Assembly: GCF_006363815.1 (NCBI RefSeq)
Contig: NZ_RRYT01000010.1
Coordinates: 62,001-126,000 of the forward strand
Direction: 5' to 3'
DNA from: Thermomonospora catenispora
GTDB taxonomy: Bacteria; Actinomycetota; Actinomycetes; Streptosporangiales; Streptosporangiaceae
DNA: 64,000 nucleotides
Part shown: piece after piece, positions 10,611 to 18,379 of the stretch
How the letters are laid out: each line of letters opens with the position of its first letter
How positions within the stretch are numbered: position 1 is the first letter of the stretch
Notes under the pieces: generated by a model
Seen by the model: the letters and a program-made list of their open reading frames with translations, nothing else
Databases searched by the model: none
Told to the model about the DNA's origin: nothing
Position numbers and translations under genes: made by a program

Positions 10611-12074
10611 ATGGCGCAGGCTCAGCAGGGGCATCTGCTCGGGAACCGCTACCGTCTCGAGAGGGTGGTGGGCCGGGGCGGCATGGGCACCGTCTGGCAG
10701 GCTCACGACACCATGCTGGGCCGGGAGGTGGCGGTCAAGGAGGTGCTGCTGCCCCCTGGGCTGAGCCCGGACGAGCGCAACGTGCTGTACGAGCGGACCT
10801 TCCGGGAGGCGCGGGCGGCGGCGCAGCTCAACCACCCTGGCGTGGTCACCGTGCACGACGTGGTGAACGAGGACGGACGGCCGTGGCTGGTGATGGAGCT
10901 CGTCCGGGCCCGTTCGCTGCAGGACATGATCGACGAGAGGCCGCTGCCCTACACTCAGGCCGCCGAGATCGGCCGGCAGACCCTGGACGCGCTGCGGCAC
11001 GCGCACAGCAAGGGGGTCCTGCACCGCGACGTCAAGCCCAGCAACGTGCTGATCACCGATGAGGGGCGGGCGGTGCTGACCGACTTCGGCATCGCCCAGA
11101 TGGAGGGCGACTCCACGCTCACCCAGACGGGCCTGGTGATGGGCTCGCCCGCCTACATCCCCCCGGAGCGGGCGCAGGGCGAACGGGCGGTGCCCGCCTC
11201 GGACCTGTGGTCGCTGGGCGCCACCCTGTACGCGGCGGTGGAGGGCCGCTCCCCGTATGAGCGGTCCGACGCGATGGCCTCGTTGTCGGCGGTGCTCACC
11301 GAGCCGGTGCCGCCGCCGCGCAACGCCGGGCCGCTGACCGACGTGCTGATGGGGCTGCTGGCCCGCGAGCCGAGACATCGGATGAACGCCGACCAGGCGC
11401 TGTCCAAGCTCGCCGAGGTGGTCGAGATGGGACGGCGGTCCCGGCCGTCGACGTCCCACGACCAGGAGTTCCGCACCATCCCGGACGAGACCGTGCTGGA
11501 TGAGACCGTGCTGGACGAGCCGTTCGAGCGGCCCGGCCGGGCGTCCGTCGGCTACGGCCCGCCTCCGCCGCTGCCGCCGGAGGCGACCGAGACGGTGCTG
11601 GACTCCGCCGAGCTCGACGTGCCCACCCGGGTGGACTCGGGCCGTCGCCCGCTGTCGTCCTCCCGTCCGTCCCCCTCGCCCTCCCCTCGGCCCTCCCGGC
11701 GGTCCTCTTCGCCTCCTCGGTCGTCCTCCGCGTCTTCTCGGTCGTCCTCCTCGTCCGCCCGGCCGAGCCCTCCCGACGCCGAGTCGCGCACCATGATCCA
11801 GCCTCCGGAGTGGAACATGCCGCCTCGGCCGTCCCCTCCGCCCTCCCCGCCGACCCCGTCCACCCTGTCCGCCCCGTCCCCTCCGTTCACCCCGCCGCCG
11901 TGGCAGCCTCCGCGGCCGAGCCACTACGAGCGGGAACGGACCAAGACCATCGTCATCGTGACCATCGCGGTGATCTTGGTGGTGCTCGCGGTGGTGGCGG
12001 GCGCGTTGATCCTGCGCTCTCAGGTCAACGCGCTCGGCCCGGCGGGGCCGACGATCACGACCAGCCGGGTCTGA
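10611..12074 (+). CDS. Membrane Ser/Thr protein kinase (third of three)
   Basis: A 487-residue kinase closest to its two upstream neighbours: GRGGMGTV, VAVKEVLLP, HRDVKPSN, DFGIAQMEGD and TLTQTG. After the catalytic domain comes a low-complexity Ser/Pro/Arg tail containing ETVLDETVLDE, TETVLD and PTRVD, again giving Thr with Asp at +3. A single membrane helix lies near the C-terminus (about 445-467). Only some 20 residues follow it, so the outer sensor domain of the other two kinases is absent. The 3' end overlaps the convergent response-regulator gene by 20 bp. Probably co-transcribed with the other two kinases. Confidence 0.92.
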   Translation: MAQAQQGHLLGNRYRLERVVGRGGMGTVWQAHDTMLGREVAVKEVLLPPGLSPDERNVLYERTFREARAAAQLNHPGVVTVHDVVNEDGRPWLVMELVRARSLQDMIDERPLPYTQAAEIGRQTLDALRHAHSKGVLHRDVKPSNVLITDEGRAVLTDFGIAQMEGDSTLTQTGLVMGSPAYIPPERAQGERAVPASDLWSLGATLYAAVEGRSPYERSDAMASLSAVLTEPVPPPRNAGPLTDVLMGLLAREPRHRMNADQALSKLAEVVEMGRRSRPSTSHDQEFRTIPDETVLDETVLDEPFERPGRASVGYGPPPPLPPEATETVLDSAELDVPTRVDSGRRPLSSSRPSPSPSPRPSRRSSSPPRSSSASSRSSSSSARPSPPDAESRTMIQPPEWNMPPRPSPPPSPPTPSTLSAPSPPFTPPPWQPPRPSHYERERTKTIVIVTIAVILVVLAVVAGALILRSQVNALGPAGPTITTSRV

Positions 12075-12717
12075 CCAGCCCCGACTGGTAGGCGAACACC
12101 ACGAGCTGGGCGCGATCCCGCGCGCCCAGCTTGACCATGGCCCGGCTGACGTGGGTCTTGGCGGTGGCCGGGCTGACCACCAGCCGCTCGGCGATCTCCT
12201 CGTTGGTCAGGCCCTCGGCCACCAGCGCCATCACCTCCCGTTCCCGGTCGGTCAGGGCGTTCAGCCGCACGTCCGAGGCGGGCGGCCTGGCCCGGGCGGC
12301 GAACTCGGCGATCAGCCGCCGGGTGACGCTCGGCGACAGCAGCGCCTCCCCGGCGGCCACCACCCGCACCGCGTGGATCAGCTCCACCGGCTCGGTGTCC
12401 TTGACCAGGAACCCGCTGGCTCCGCCGCGCAGCGCCTCGAACACGTACTCGTCCAGCTCGAACGTGGTGAGGATGACGATCCGGGTGCCCGACAGCCGCT
12501 CCTCGGCGGCGATCCGCCGGGTGGCGGCCAGCCCGTCCAGCCGGGGCATCCGGATGTCCATCAGCAGCACGTCCGGACGCAGCCGTCGGGCCTGCTCGAC
12601 CGCCTCGTGGCCGTCGCCCGCCTCGCCGACCACCTCGATGTCGGGCTGGGCGTCCAGCAACGCCCGGAACCCCGCCCGCACCAGCGCCTGATCGTCGGCC
12701 AGCAGCACCTTGATCAT
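12055..12717 (-). CDS. NarL/FixJ-family response regulator
   Basis: A 220-residue DNA-binding regulator. The receiver domain (1-120) has the acidic pair DD at residues 8-9, phosphoacceptor Asp in LLMDIRMPRLDG (about 54) and the switch lysine in LVKDTEP (about 105). A LuxR-type helix-turn-helix (about 150-215) carries LTDREREVMALVAEGLTNEEIAERL. Its ATG overlaps the histidine-kinase stop (ATGA), so the pair is translationally coupled. The last 20 bp overlap the third Ser/Thr kinase gene on the opposite strand. Confidence 0.94.
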   Translation of the reverse strand: MIKVLLADDQALVRAGFRALLDAQPDIEVVGEAGDGHEAVEQARRLRPDVLLMDIRMPRLDGLAATRRIAAEERLSGTRIVILTTFELDEYVFEALRGGASGFLVKDTEPVELIHAVRVVAAGEALLSPSVTRRLIAEFAARARPPASDVRLNALTDREREVMALVAEGLTNEEIAERLVVSPATAKTHVSRAMVKLGARDRAQLVVFAYQSGLVRPGWS

Positions 12718-13964
12718 CGCTCCTCCGCCCCTCGCCGGCCGACCGGAAGCAGCGCGGCGACCCGGAAACCGCCGCCCGGCCGGGGCCCCGCGGTGAACTC
12801 CCCGCCCAGCGCGGCCGCCCGTTCCCGCATCCCGGTCAGCCCGCTGCCGCCGGAGTCCTCCGGCAGCAGCGCCGCGCCCCGCCCGTCGTCGTCCACCCTG
12901 ACGGACACCCCCCGCTCGTCGCAGGAGACCCGCACCCACACCGTCACCGGACCGGGACCGGCATGGCGGGCGACGTTGGTCAGCGACTCCTGCACGATCC
13001 GGAACGCCGCCAGCCCGGTCCCGGCGGGCAGCGCGCCCGGCTCGGGCAGGTCCACCTCGGCGTGCACGGTCAGACCGGCGGCGCGGGCGCGGTCCAGCAG
13101 CTCCGGCAGGCGGTCCAGGCCGGCGGCGGGCGACCGCGGAGCGGTCTCGCCCTGCTGCCGCAGCACCCCGATCACCTGTCGCATCTCGGCGAGCGCCTCC
13201 TTGCTGGCCGTCTTGATCGCCGCCAGCGCGGTGCGCGCCTGCTCCGGCCGCTCGTCGATCAGATGCAGCGCCACCCCCGCCTGCACATTGATCATCGAGA
13301 TGTTGTGCGCCAGCACGTCGTGCAACTCCCGGGCGATCCGCAGCCGCTCTTCGCTGGCCCGTCGGCGTTCGCGCTCACGGCGTCTGCTCTCGGCCTCGGC
13401 GGCCCGTTCCGCGGAGATCCGCACCAGCTCCGACCCGGTCAGCGCCACCAGAACCGCCAGCAGCCCGATGACGGCGCCGGCCGCCGTGGGGCGCTCCACC
13501 GGGAACAGCCGGTCGCCCGTCCCCCGCAGCTCGGCGGGCACTCCGATGAACCAGGTCAGGGTGCAGTAGCCGAAGAACCCGGTGAGCGTCCCCACCCATG
13601 CGCTGATCCGATGACCGGCCACCACCAGCGCCAGCACCGCCACGAACAGCAGCAGGAACACCGGGCCGTACGGATAGGCGCGCAACAGGTAGAGCACCAC
13701 GACGGCGCCCACCGTGAGCGCGGTCGGCACCGGAAGGCGCCGCCGGGCCAGCAACGCCGCCGCCCCGGCGACCAGCAGCCCGATCGCCGCCGCGTCCAGC
13801 CTGGTCGTCGGGTAGGCGTGCGGCCCCTCCAGGGCGTTGCGCTGCGCCCCCAGCGACCCGGCCACGACGAACGCCCCCGCCAGCAGCGGCACGATCCACA
13901 CCGGCCAGTCGCGGGGACGCAGCCCCGGCTGCAGGAACGGACGGAACGCCGTGGGAACGGTCAT
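12714..13964 (-). CDS. NarL-type sensor histidine kinase
   Basis: A 416-residue kinase partnered with the overlapping response regulator. The N-terminal half holds several membrane helices (about 20-165), followed by a short coiled linker. The HisKA_3 dimerisation box is RIARELHDVLAHNISMI, with the phosphoaccepting His in ELHD. The ATPase domain has an N box (ESLTNVARHAG) and a glycine-rich DDDGRG. There is no separate periplasmic sensor domain, so it may sense membrane state or small molecules in the bilayer. TACCGT lies 5 nt before the ATG, compatible with a leaderless mRNA. Confidence 0.93.
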   Translation of the reverse strand: MTVPTAFRPFLQPGLRPRDWPVWIVPLLAGAFVVAGSLGAQRNALEGPHAYPTTRLDAAAIGLLVAGAAALLARRRLPVPTALTVGAVVVLYLLRAYPYGPVFLLLFVAVLALVVAGHRISAWVGTLTGFFGYCTLTWFIGVPAELRGTGDRLFPVERPTAAGAVIGLLAVLVALTGSELVRISAERAAEAESRRRERERRRASEERLRIARELHDVLAHNISMINVQAGVALHLIDERPEQARTALAAIKTASKEALAEMRQVIGVLRQQGETAPRSPAAGLDRLPELLDRARAAGLTVHAEVDLPEPGALPAGTGLAAFRIVQESLTNVARHAGPGPVTVWVRVSCDERGVSVRVDDDGRGAALLPEDSGGSGLTGMRERAAALGGEFTAGPRPGGGFRVAALLPVGRRGAEER

Positions 13965-14220
13965 GCTGCACGGTAACCGGTTCGTCGGAAGGCGGGCGTC
14001 GGCCGCCGGGAGTGCTCTGGAGTACTCCCGGCGATGTACGCCGGGTCCCTTATCTTCCCCCCACCGCGTCGGCCGAACACCCGTCCCGCCGGCGGCCGAG
14101 GGGAGCGGAGGGCCTGGGGCCGGCCTCGGCGGTGCACGGCCCCCGAGGGGCCTCCGCGGTCCCGGTCGTCCGGTGCCGCCCCGGGTGCGCGAGAATGAAG
14201 GCGCAGGCAAGGAGGATGAT

Positions 14221-14844
14221 TTGCCCGAATCGCCCGGTGACGTGCGCATCACCGTCACCCGCACCCTGACCAAGGACCAGCAGGCCCGCCGCACCAGACT
14301 GATCGACGCCGCCCGCCGGCTGGCCCTGGAGGGCGGGTACGCGGCCGTGACCATGCACGACGTCGCCGATCGGGCGGGCGTCGCCCGCGCCACGGTGTAC
14401 CGCTACTTCGCCACCAAGGATCATCTGCTCACCGAGGTCGCCGCGCTGTGGGCGGAGCAGATCACCTCCGACACCTCGGCGGCGCTCACCGGCGAGACCC
14501 CGGCCGAGCGGATCACCGCGCTGATGGGACGCATCGTCGAGGTGGCCGCCGCCGAGCTCACCCTCACCTCGGCGATCATCCAGGCGATCACCTCCGACGA
14601 CCCCGGCGTCGAGGACGCGCGCAACGCGCTGTTCCTGCAGATGCGCACCCGGCTGGCGGCCGCGCTCGGGGAGTCGGCGCCCGATCTGGAGGAGGTGGAG
14701 ATCCTGCTCGGCCACGTGCTGCTGTCGGCGCTGGTCTCCCTGACCTCGCTGGGCCGGCCGGTGGAGGAGGTGCGCGGCATGATCGCCACCGCCGGGCGGC
14801 TGATCACCGCCGGGATGACGGCCCTGCAGAACGAGCCCGCCTGA
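14221..14844 (+). CDS. TetR-family transcriptional regulator
   Basis: A 207-residue repressor-type protein. The N-terminal helix-turn-helix (about 22-68) reads RRLALEGGYAAVTMHDVADRAGVARATVYRYFATKDHL; the ligand domain follows. The TTG start is chosen because AAGGAGG (14209-14215) lies 5 nt upstream and no in-frame ATG is near. A LysE-type exporter follows 82 bp downstream and is the natural candidate target. The inducer is unknown. Confidence 0.9.
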   Translation: MPESPGDVRITVTRTLTKDQQARRTRLIDAARRLALEGGYAAVTMHDVADRAGVARATVYRYFATKDHLLTEVAALWAEQITSDTSAALTGETPAERITALMGRIVEVAAAELTLTSAIIQAITSDDPGVEDARNALFLQMRTRLAAALGESAPDLEEVEILLGHVLLSALVSLTSLGRPVEEVRGMIATAGRLITAGMTALQNEPA

Positions 14845-14913
14845 CCGGTCGCGGTCCGCCCCGTCCTCCGCGTTCTCCGCCGACCCGCCGAACGACGGGA
14901 TCCCGCCCGGGCA

Positions 14914-14919
14914 TACCGT
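14914..14919 (+). promoter_or_regulatory. -10 hexamer for a leaderless LysE-type mRNA
   Basis: TACCGT, then 7 nt, then the ATG at 14927; no ribosome site is present. Confidence 0.5.
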
Positions 14920-14926
14920 GCCGTTC

Positions 14927-15559
14927 ATGACGAATCCGCTGGTGTTCCTGGCGGCGGCCGTGACGCTGGTGGCCGTCCCGGGGCCGAACCACTTCTACAT
15001 CATCGCCCGCAGCGTCGGAGAGGGACGCCGGGCCGGGGTCGTCTCGGCGCTGGGGGTGGAGACCGGCACCCTGCTGCACGCCGTCGCGGCGGCGGCCGGG
15101 CTGTCGGCGCTGGTGGCCGCCTCGGCCACCGCGTTCACCGCCCTGCGCTACGCCGGCGCCGCCTACCTGATCTTCCTCGCGATCCGCACGTTCCGCGACC
15201 GGAGCTCCCTCGCCGAGCGGACGCCGCCCCCGCAGCCGCTGCCCCGGGTGTTCCTGGACGGGCTGCTGGTCAGCCTGTTCAACCCCAAGGTGATCGTGTT
15301 CTTCCTGGCGTTCCTGCCGCAGTTCGTGGACCCGGCGGCCGGTTCGGTGCCCGCGCAGACCGTGCTGCTCGGGCTGGTCGTCGTGCTCCTCGGACTGCTG
15401 TCGGACCTGGTGTGCGCCCTGGCGGGAGGGGCGCTGGGCGGCCGGCTGCGCACCCGGTCCGCGTTCCGGCGACGCCAGGCCTACGCCGCCTGCGCGGTCT
15501 ATCTGGGGCTGGGGCTGGCCGCGCTGCTCGGGCCCGCGCCGCGCCGGGCCGGGGCCTAG
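14927..15559 (+). CDS. LysE/RhtB-family exporter
   Basis: A 210-residue inner-membrane protein with about six hydrophobic helices. It has the family's N-terminal PGPNHFYIIARS block and the central FNPKVIVFFLAFLPQFVDP block. Members export amino acids or related small molecules by proton exchange; the substrate cannot be assigned. The start is supported by a TACCGT hexamer 7 nt upstream, implying a leaderless transcript separate from the TetR gene. Confidence 0.9.
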   Translation: MTNPLVFLAAAVTLVAVPGPNHFYIIARSVGEGRRAGVVSALGVETGTLLHAVAAAAGLSALVAASATAFTALRYAGAAYLIFLAIRTFRDRSSLAERTPPPQPLPRVFLDGLLVSLFNPKVIVFFLAFLPQFVDPAAGSVPAQTVLLGLVVVLLGLLSDLVCALAGGALGGRLRTRSAFRRRQAYAACAVYLGLGLAALLGPAPRRAGA

Positions 15560-15570
15560 CGAACGCTTCT

Positions 15571-15588
15571 TTATCACTTGAGTGATAA
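15571..15588. promoter_or_regulatory. 18-bp operator-like dyad upstream of PucR gene
   Basis: TTATCACT-TG-AGTGATAA: 8-bp perfect arms around 2 bp, strikingly AT-rich for this genome, 12 bp after the exporter stop and 98 bp before the PucR start. It looks like a dimeric-repressor site. Confidence 0.5.
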
Positions 15589-15685
15589 CACGGACGCGCG
15601 AATGCGTGCCCGACCGCGAAGTCCCCGCGGTGACCGGGAGGTAGCTTCCGGAAAACCGTGACCGCCGACCACGGAGGTAGGACGG

Positions 15686-16972
15686 GTGAGCTCTCCCCAG
15701 CACAGCCAGACCCTCGAACCCTGGGTCGCCGTTCCGGGTGAGATCGCCGACCTGTGCCGCCCCCTTTTGGGGGAGGTCGCAGAGGAGATGATCGAGGAGA
15801 TCCAGCGGGGAGTGCCCGAGTACGCGCGGCCGCTCGACGAGGAGTACGCGCGGATGGTGCGGCTGGCGGTGGAGGGCGCGGTGCGCCAGTTCATCGACCT
15901 GATCGGCGATCCGGACGCCTCCTGGGAACAGGTCACCGCCGTCTACCGCGACATCGGGCTGGCCGAGGCGCGCGAGGGCCGCAGCCTGGACGCGTTGCAG
16001 ACCGCGCTGCGGCTGGGCGCCCGGGTGGCCTGGCGGCGGCTGGCACTGGAGGCCGAGCGGCACAACGTCTCCCGGCGCGTCCTCAGCCGGCTGGCCGAGG
16101 CGATCTTCGCGTTCCTGGACGAGATCGCCGCCGCCGCCACCGCCGGCTACAACGAGGCGCGCTCCCAGGCCGCCGGGGAACTGGAGCACCGCCGTCGCCG
16201 GCTGCTGGACCTGGTGCTGTCGGACCCGCCGGCCTCCCCGCAGGCGATCGCCGAGCTGGCCCGGACCGCCCGATGGCAGGTGCCGCAGACCGTCGCCGCC
16301 GTCGCCCTGGCCGAACGCGGCGAGCAGCGCTTCGCCCATCCGGCGCTGCCGCCGGACGTGCTGGCCGACGTCAACCGGCGGGAGCCCTGTCTGGTGGTGC
16401 CCGACCCCGACGGCCCCGGCCGGTACCGGATGCTGGAGAACGGGCTGCGCGAGTGGACCGCCGCGGTCGGCCCCACCGTGCGGGTGGAGGAGGCGGCCAA
16501 GTCGTTGCGCTGGGCGCGCGAGGCGCTGGCGCTGGCCCGCCGCGGAGTGCTCCCCGCCGACCGGCCGGTGCGGTGCGTGGACCACATGCCGACGCTGGTC
16601 ATGTTCAAAGACGAGGACCTGATCCGGCTCGTCGGCGAACGCCGGCTGGCCCCGCTGCAGCAGGTCCGGCCCCGCCACCGGGAACGGCTCGCCCGCACCC
16701 TGCTGGCCTGCCTGCAGAGCGGGTTCAACGCCACCGAGGTCGCCTCCCGGCTGCACGTCCACCCGCAGACCGTCCGCTACCGGCTGCACCAGCTCGAGCA
16801 GCTGTTCGGCGAGGAGCTGTACGACCCCGACATCCGGCTGGAGCTGGAGATGGTGCTGCAGGTGCACCTGTTCCGCCTGGCCGAGAAGGACGGCCGGGCC
16901 GACGTGATCGCCCTGAAGGACCCGCGCCGTTCCGCTCCTCCGCCTCCGATCGCGGCCGCCTCCCGATCTTGA
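15686..16972 (+). CDS. PucR/CdaR-family transcriptional regulator
   Basis: A 428-residue regulator. The N-terminal and central parts are helical with no recognised ligand motif. The C-terminal PucR-type helix-turn-helix (about 335-395) is clear: LLACLQSGFNATEVASRLHVHPQTVRYRLHQLEQLFG. Such proteins often activate catabolic or secondary-metabolism genes; here the following sugar-type transporter is a possible target. GTG start with GGAGGT 5 nt upstream. The AT-rich dyad 98 bp upstream may be an autoregulatory site. Confidence 0.9.
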   Translation: MSSPQHSQTLEPWVAVPGEIADLCRPLLGEVAEEMIEEIQRGVPEYARPLDEEYARMVRLAVEGAVRQFIDLIGDPDASWEQVTAVYRDIGLAEAREGRSLDALQTALRLGARVAWRRLALEAERHNVSRRVLSRLAEAIFAFLDEIAAAATAGYNEARSQAAGELEHRRRRLLDLVLSDPPASPQAIAELARTARWQVPQTVAAVALAERGEQRFAHPALPPDVLADVNRREPCLVVPDPDGPGRYRMLENGLREWTAAVGPTVRVEEAAKSLRWAREALALARRGVLPADRPVRCVDHMPTLVMFKDEDLIRLVGERRLAPLQQVRPRHRERLARTLLACLQSGFNATEVASRLHVHPQTVRYRLHQLEQLFGEELYDPDIRLELEMVLQVHLFRLAEKDGRADVIALKDPRRSAPPPPIAAASRS

Positions 16973-17034
16973 CGGGCGGTCGCCTCCGGTGATCTTGTAG
17001 GGGCAGCGCGGTGTCGCTCCCGAGGAGGCCCCCG

Positions 17035-18375
17035 ATGACCGAGGCGGAACCGCTCAGCCGAGGCCGACTGCTGGGGTATGCGATCGGATCGGTCGGCACC
17101 GGGATCTTCTCGGCCCTGCCCGGCCTGTTGCTGCTGTACTACCTGACCGACGTGCTCGCCGTGTCGGCGGGGCTGGCGGGCGTGCTGCTGGTCCTGCCGA
17201 AGGCGTGGGACGTGCTGCTGAACCCGGTGGTGGGCGCCGCCAGCGACCGTGAGGCGGTGCGCACCGGCCGGCGGACCCGCCTGCTGCTGGTCGGCGCGGT
17301 CTCGCTGCCGCTGCTGTTCATCGCCATGTTCGCGGTGCCGGGATCCTCACCGGCGCTGGCCGCCTGCTGGGTCGGCCTGGCGTTCCTGCTGGCGGCGTCG
17401 GCGTTCGCGTGCTTCCAGGTGCCGTACGTGGCGCTGCCCGCCGAGATCTCGCCCCGCGAGGACCAACGGGCGCGGACCATGGCGTGGCGGATCGTGGCGC
17501 TGACCGTCGGGATCCTGGTCGCCGGGGGCGTCGCGCCCGTGCTGGTGGAGGCCGGCGGGGGAGGACGCGCCGGATACGCGCTGATGGGAACGGTCGTGGG
17601 GATCGTCCTCGGCGCCGCGCTGATGACCGCGGTCGTCAGCACCCGATGGATCCCCTCCTCGGCGGGACCGCGTCCGCTCGGGCTGATCGCCGCGCTGCGC
17701 ACCGCCCGCGGCAACCGGCCGTTCTTCATGCTGCTCACCGCCGCGGTGCTGCAGACGCTGGCGGTGGCGGTGATGCTGACCGGGGCGCCCTATGCGGCGA
17801 CGTACCTGCTGGGCGACTACGGGCTGACCTCCCTGATGTTCGTGTGCCTGGTCGGGCTGAGCGTGCTGGGCGTCCCGATGTGGCACCGGCTGGCCCGGCG
17901 GCATGGGACGGTGCCGTGCTACGCCGTCGCGGTGGTGGTGTTCGCCGCCGGGACCGTCGTGCTGTACCCGGCGCTGGAGGCGGCCGCCACGGGGGCCGTG
18001 CTGGCGCTGAGCGGCGTCCTGGGCCTCTGCTACGCGGCGATGCAGCTGCTGTCGTTCCAGCTGCTGCCCGAGTCGGTGCGCGCCGACAGCAACCGGACCG
18101 GGCACGCCCAGTCCGGCGCCTTCACCGGGGTGTGGATGGCCGCCGAGACCGGGGCGCTGGCGCTGGGGCCGGGGGTGTTCGCGGCGGTGCTGGCGTTGGG
18201 GTCCTACCGGGCGACCGACTTCGAGCACCCGGTCGTGCAGCCCGACAGCGCGCTCACCGCCCTCACCATGGGGTTCACCCTGCTGCCCGCGGTGCTGCTG
18301 GTGATCAGCATCCCGCCGCTGCTGGCGTACCGGCGGCTGGCCGCCCGGCAGTACGCGACCGTGCCCGCCGCCTGA
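17035..18375 (+). CDS. GPH-type (MFS_2) sugar/cation symporter
   Basis: A 446-residue transporter with about twelve hydrophobic helices. The N-terminal half has the GPH pattern: LLYYLTDVLAV, KAWDVLLNPVVGAASDR and PYVALPAEISPREDQRARTMAWR. Family members import glycosides, pentosides or hexuronides with H+ or Na+. No glycosidase or kinase gene lies nearby, so the substrate stays open. The start is fixed by GAGGAGG 6 nt upstream. Its stop is 4 bp from the convergent carboxypeptidase stop, with no room for a separate terminator. Confidence 0.88.
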   Translation: MTEAEPLSRGRLLGYAIGSVGTGIFSALPGLLLLYYLTDVLAVSAGLAGVLLVLPKAWDVLLNPVVGAASDREAVRTGRRTRLLLVGAVSLPLLFIAMFAVPGSSPALAACWVGLAFLLAASAFACFQVPYVALPAEISPREDQRARTMAWRIVALTVGILVAGGVAPVLVEAGGGGRAGYALMGTVVGIVLGAALMTAVVSTRWIPSSAGPRPLGLIAALRTARGNRPFFMLLTAAVLQTLAVAVMLTGAPYAATYLLGDYGLTSLMFVCLVGLSVLGVPMWHRLARRHGTVPCYAVAVVVFAAGTVVLYPALEAAATGAVLALSGVLGLCYAAMQLLSFQLLPESVRADSNRTGHAQSGAFTGVWMAAETGALALGPGVFAAVLALGSYRATDFEHPVVQPDSALTALTMGFTLLPAVLLVISIPPLLAYRRLAARQYATVPAA

Positions 18376-18379
18376 GGCG

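Noticed and set aside
12718-12939. Longer N-terminus for the response regulator (to 12939)
   Set aside because: The extra residues are out-of-frame histidine-kinase sequence; the ATGA overlap and receiver-domain start fit 12717.
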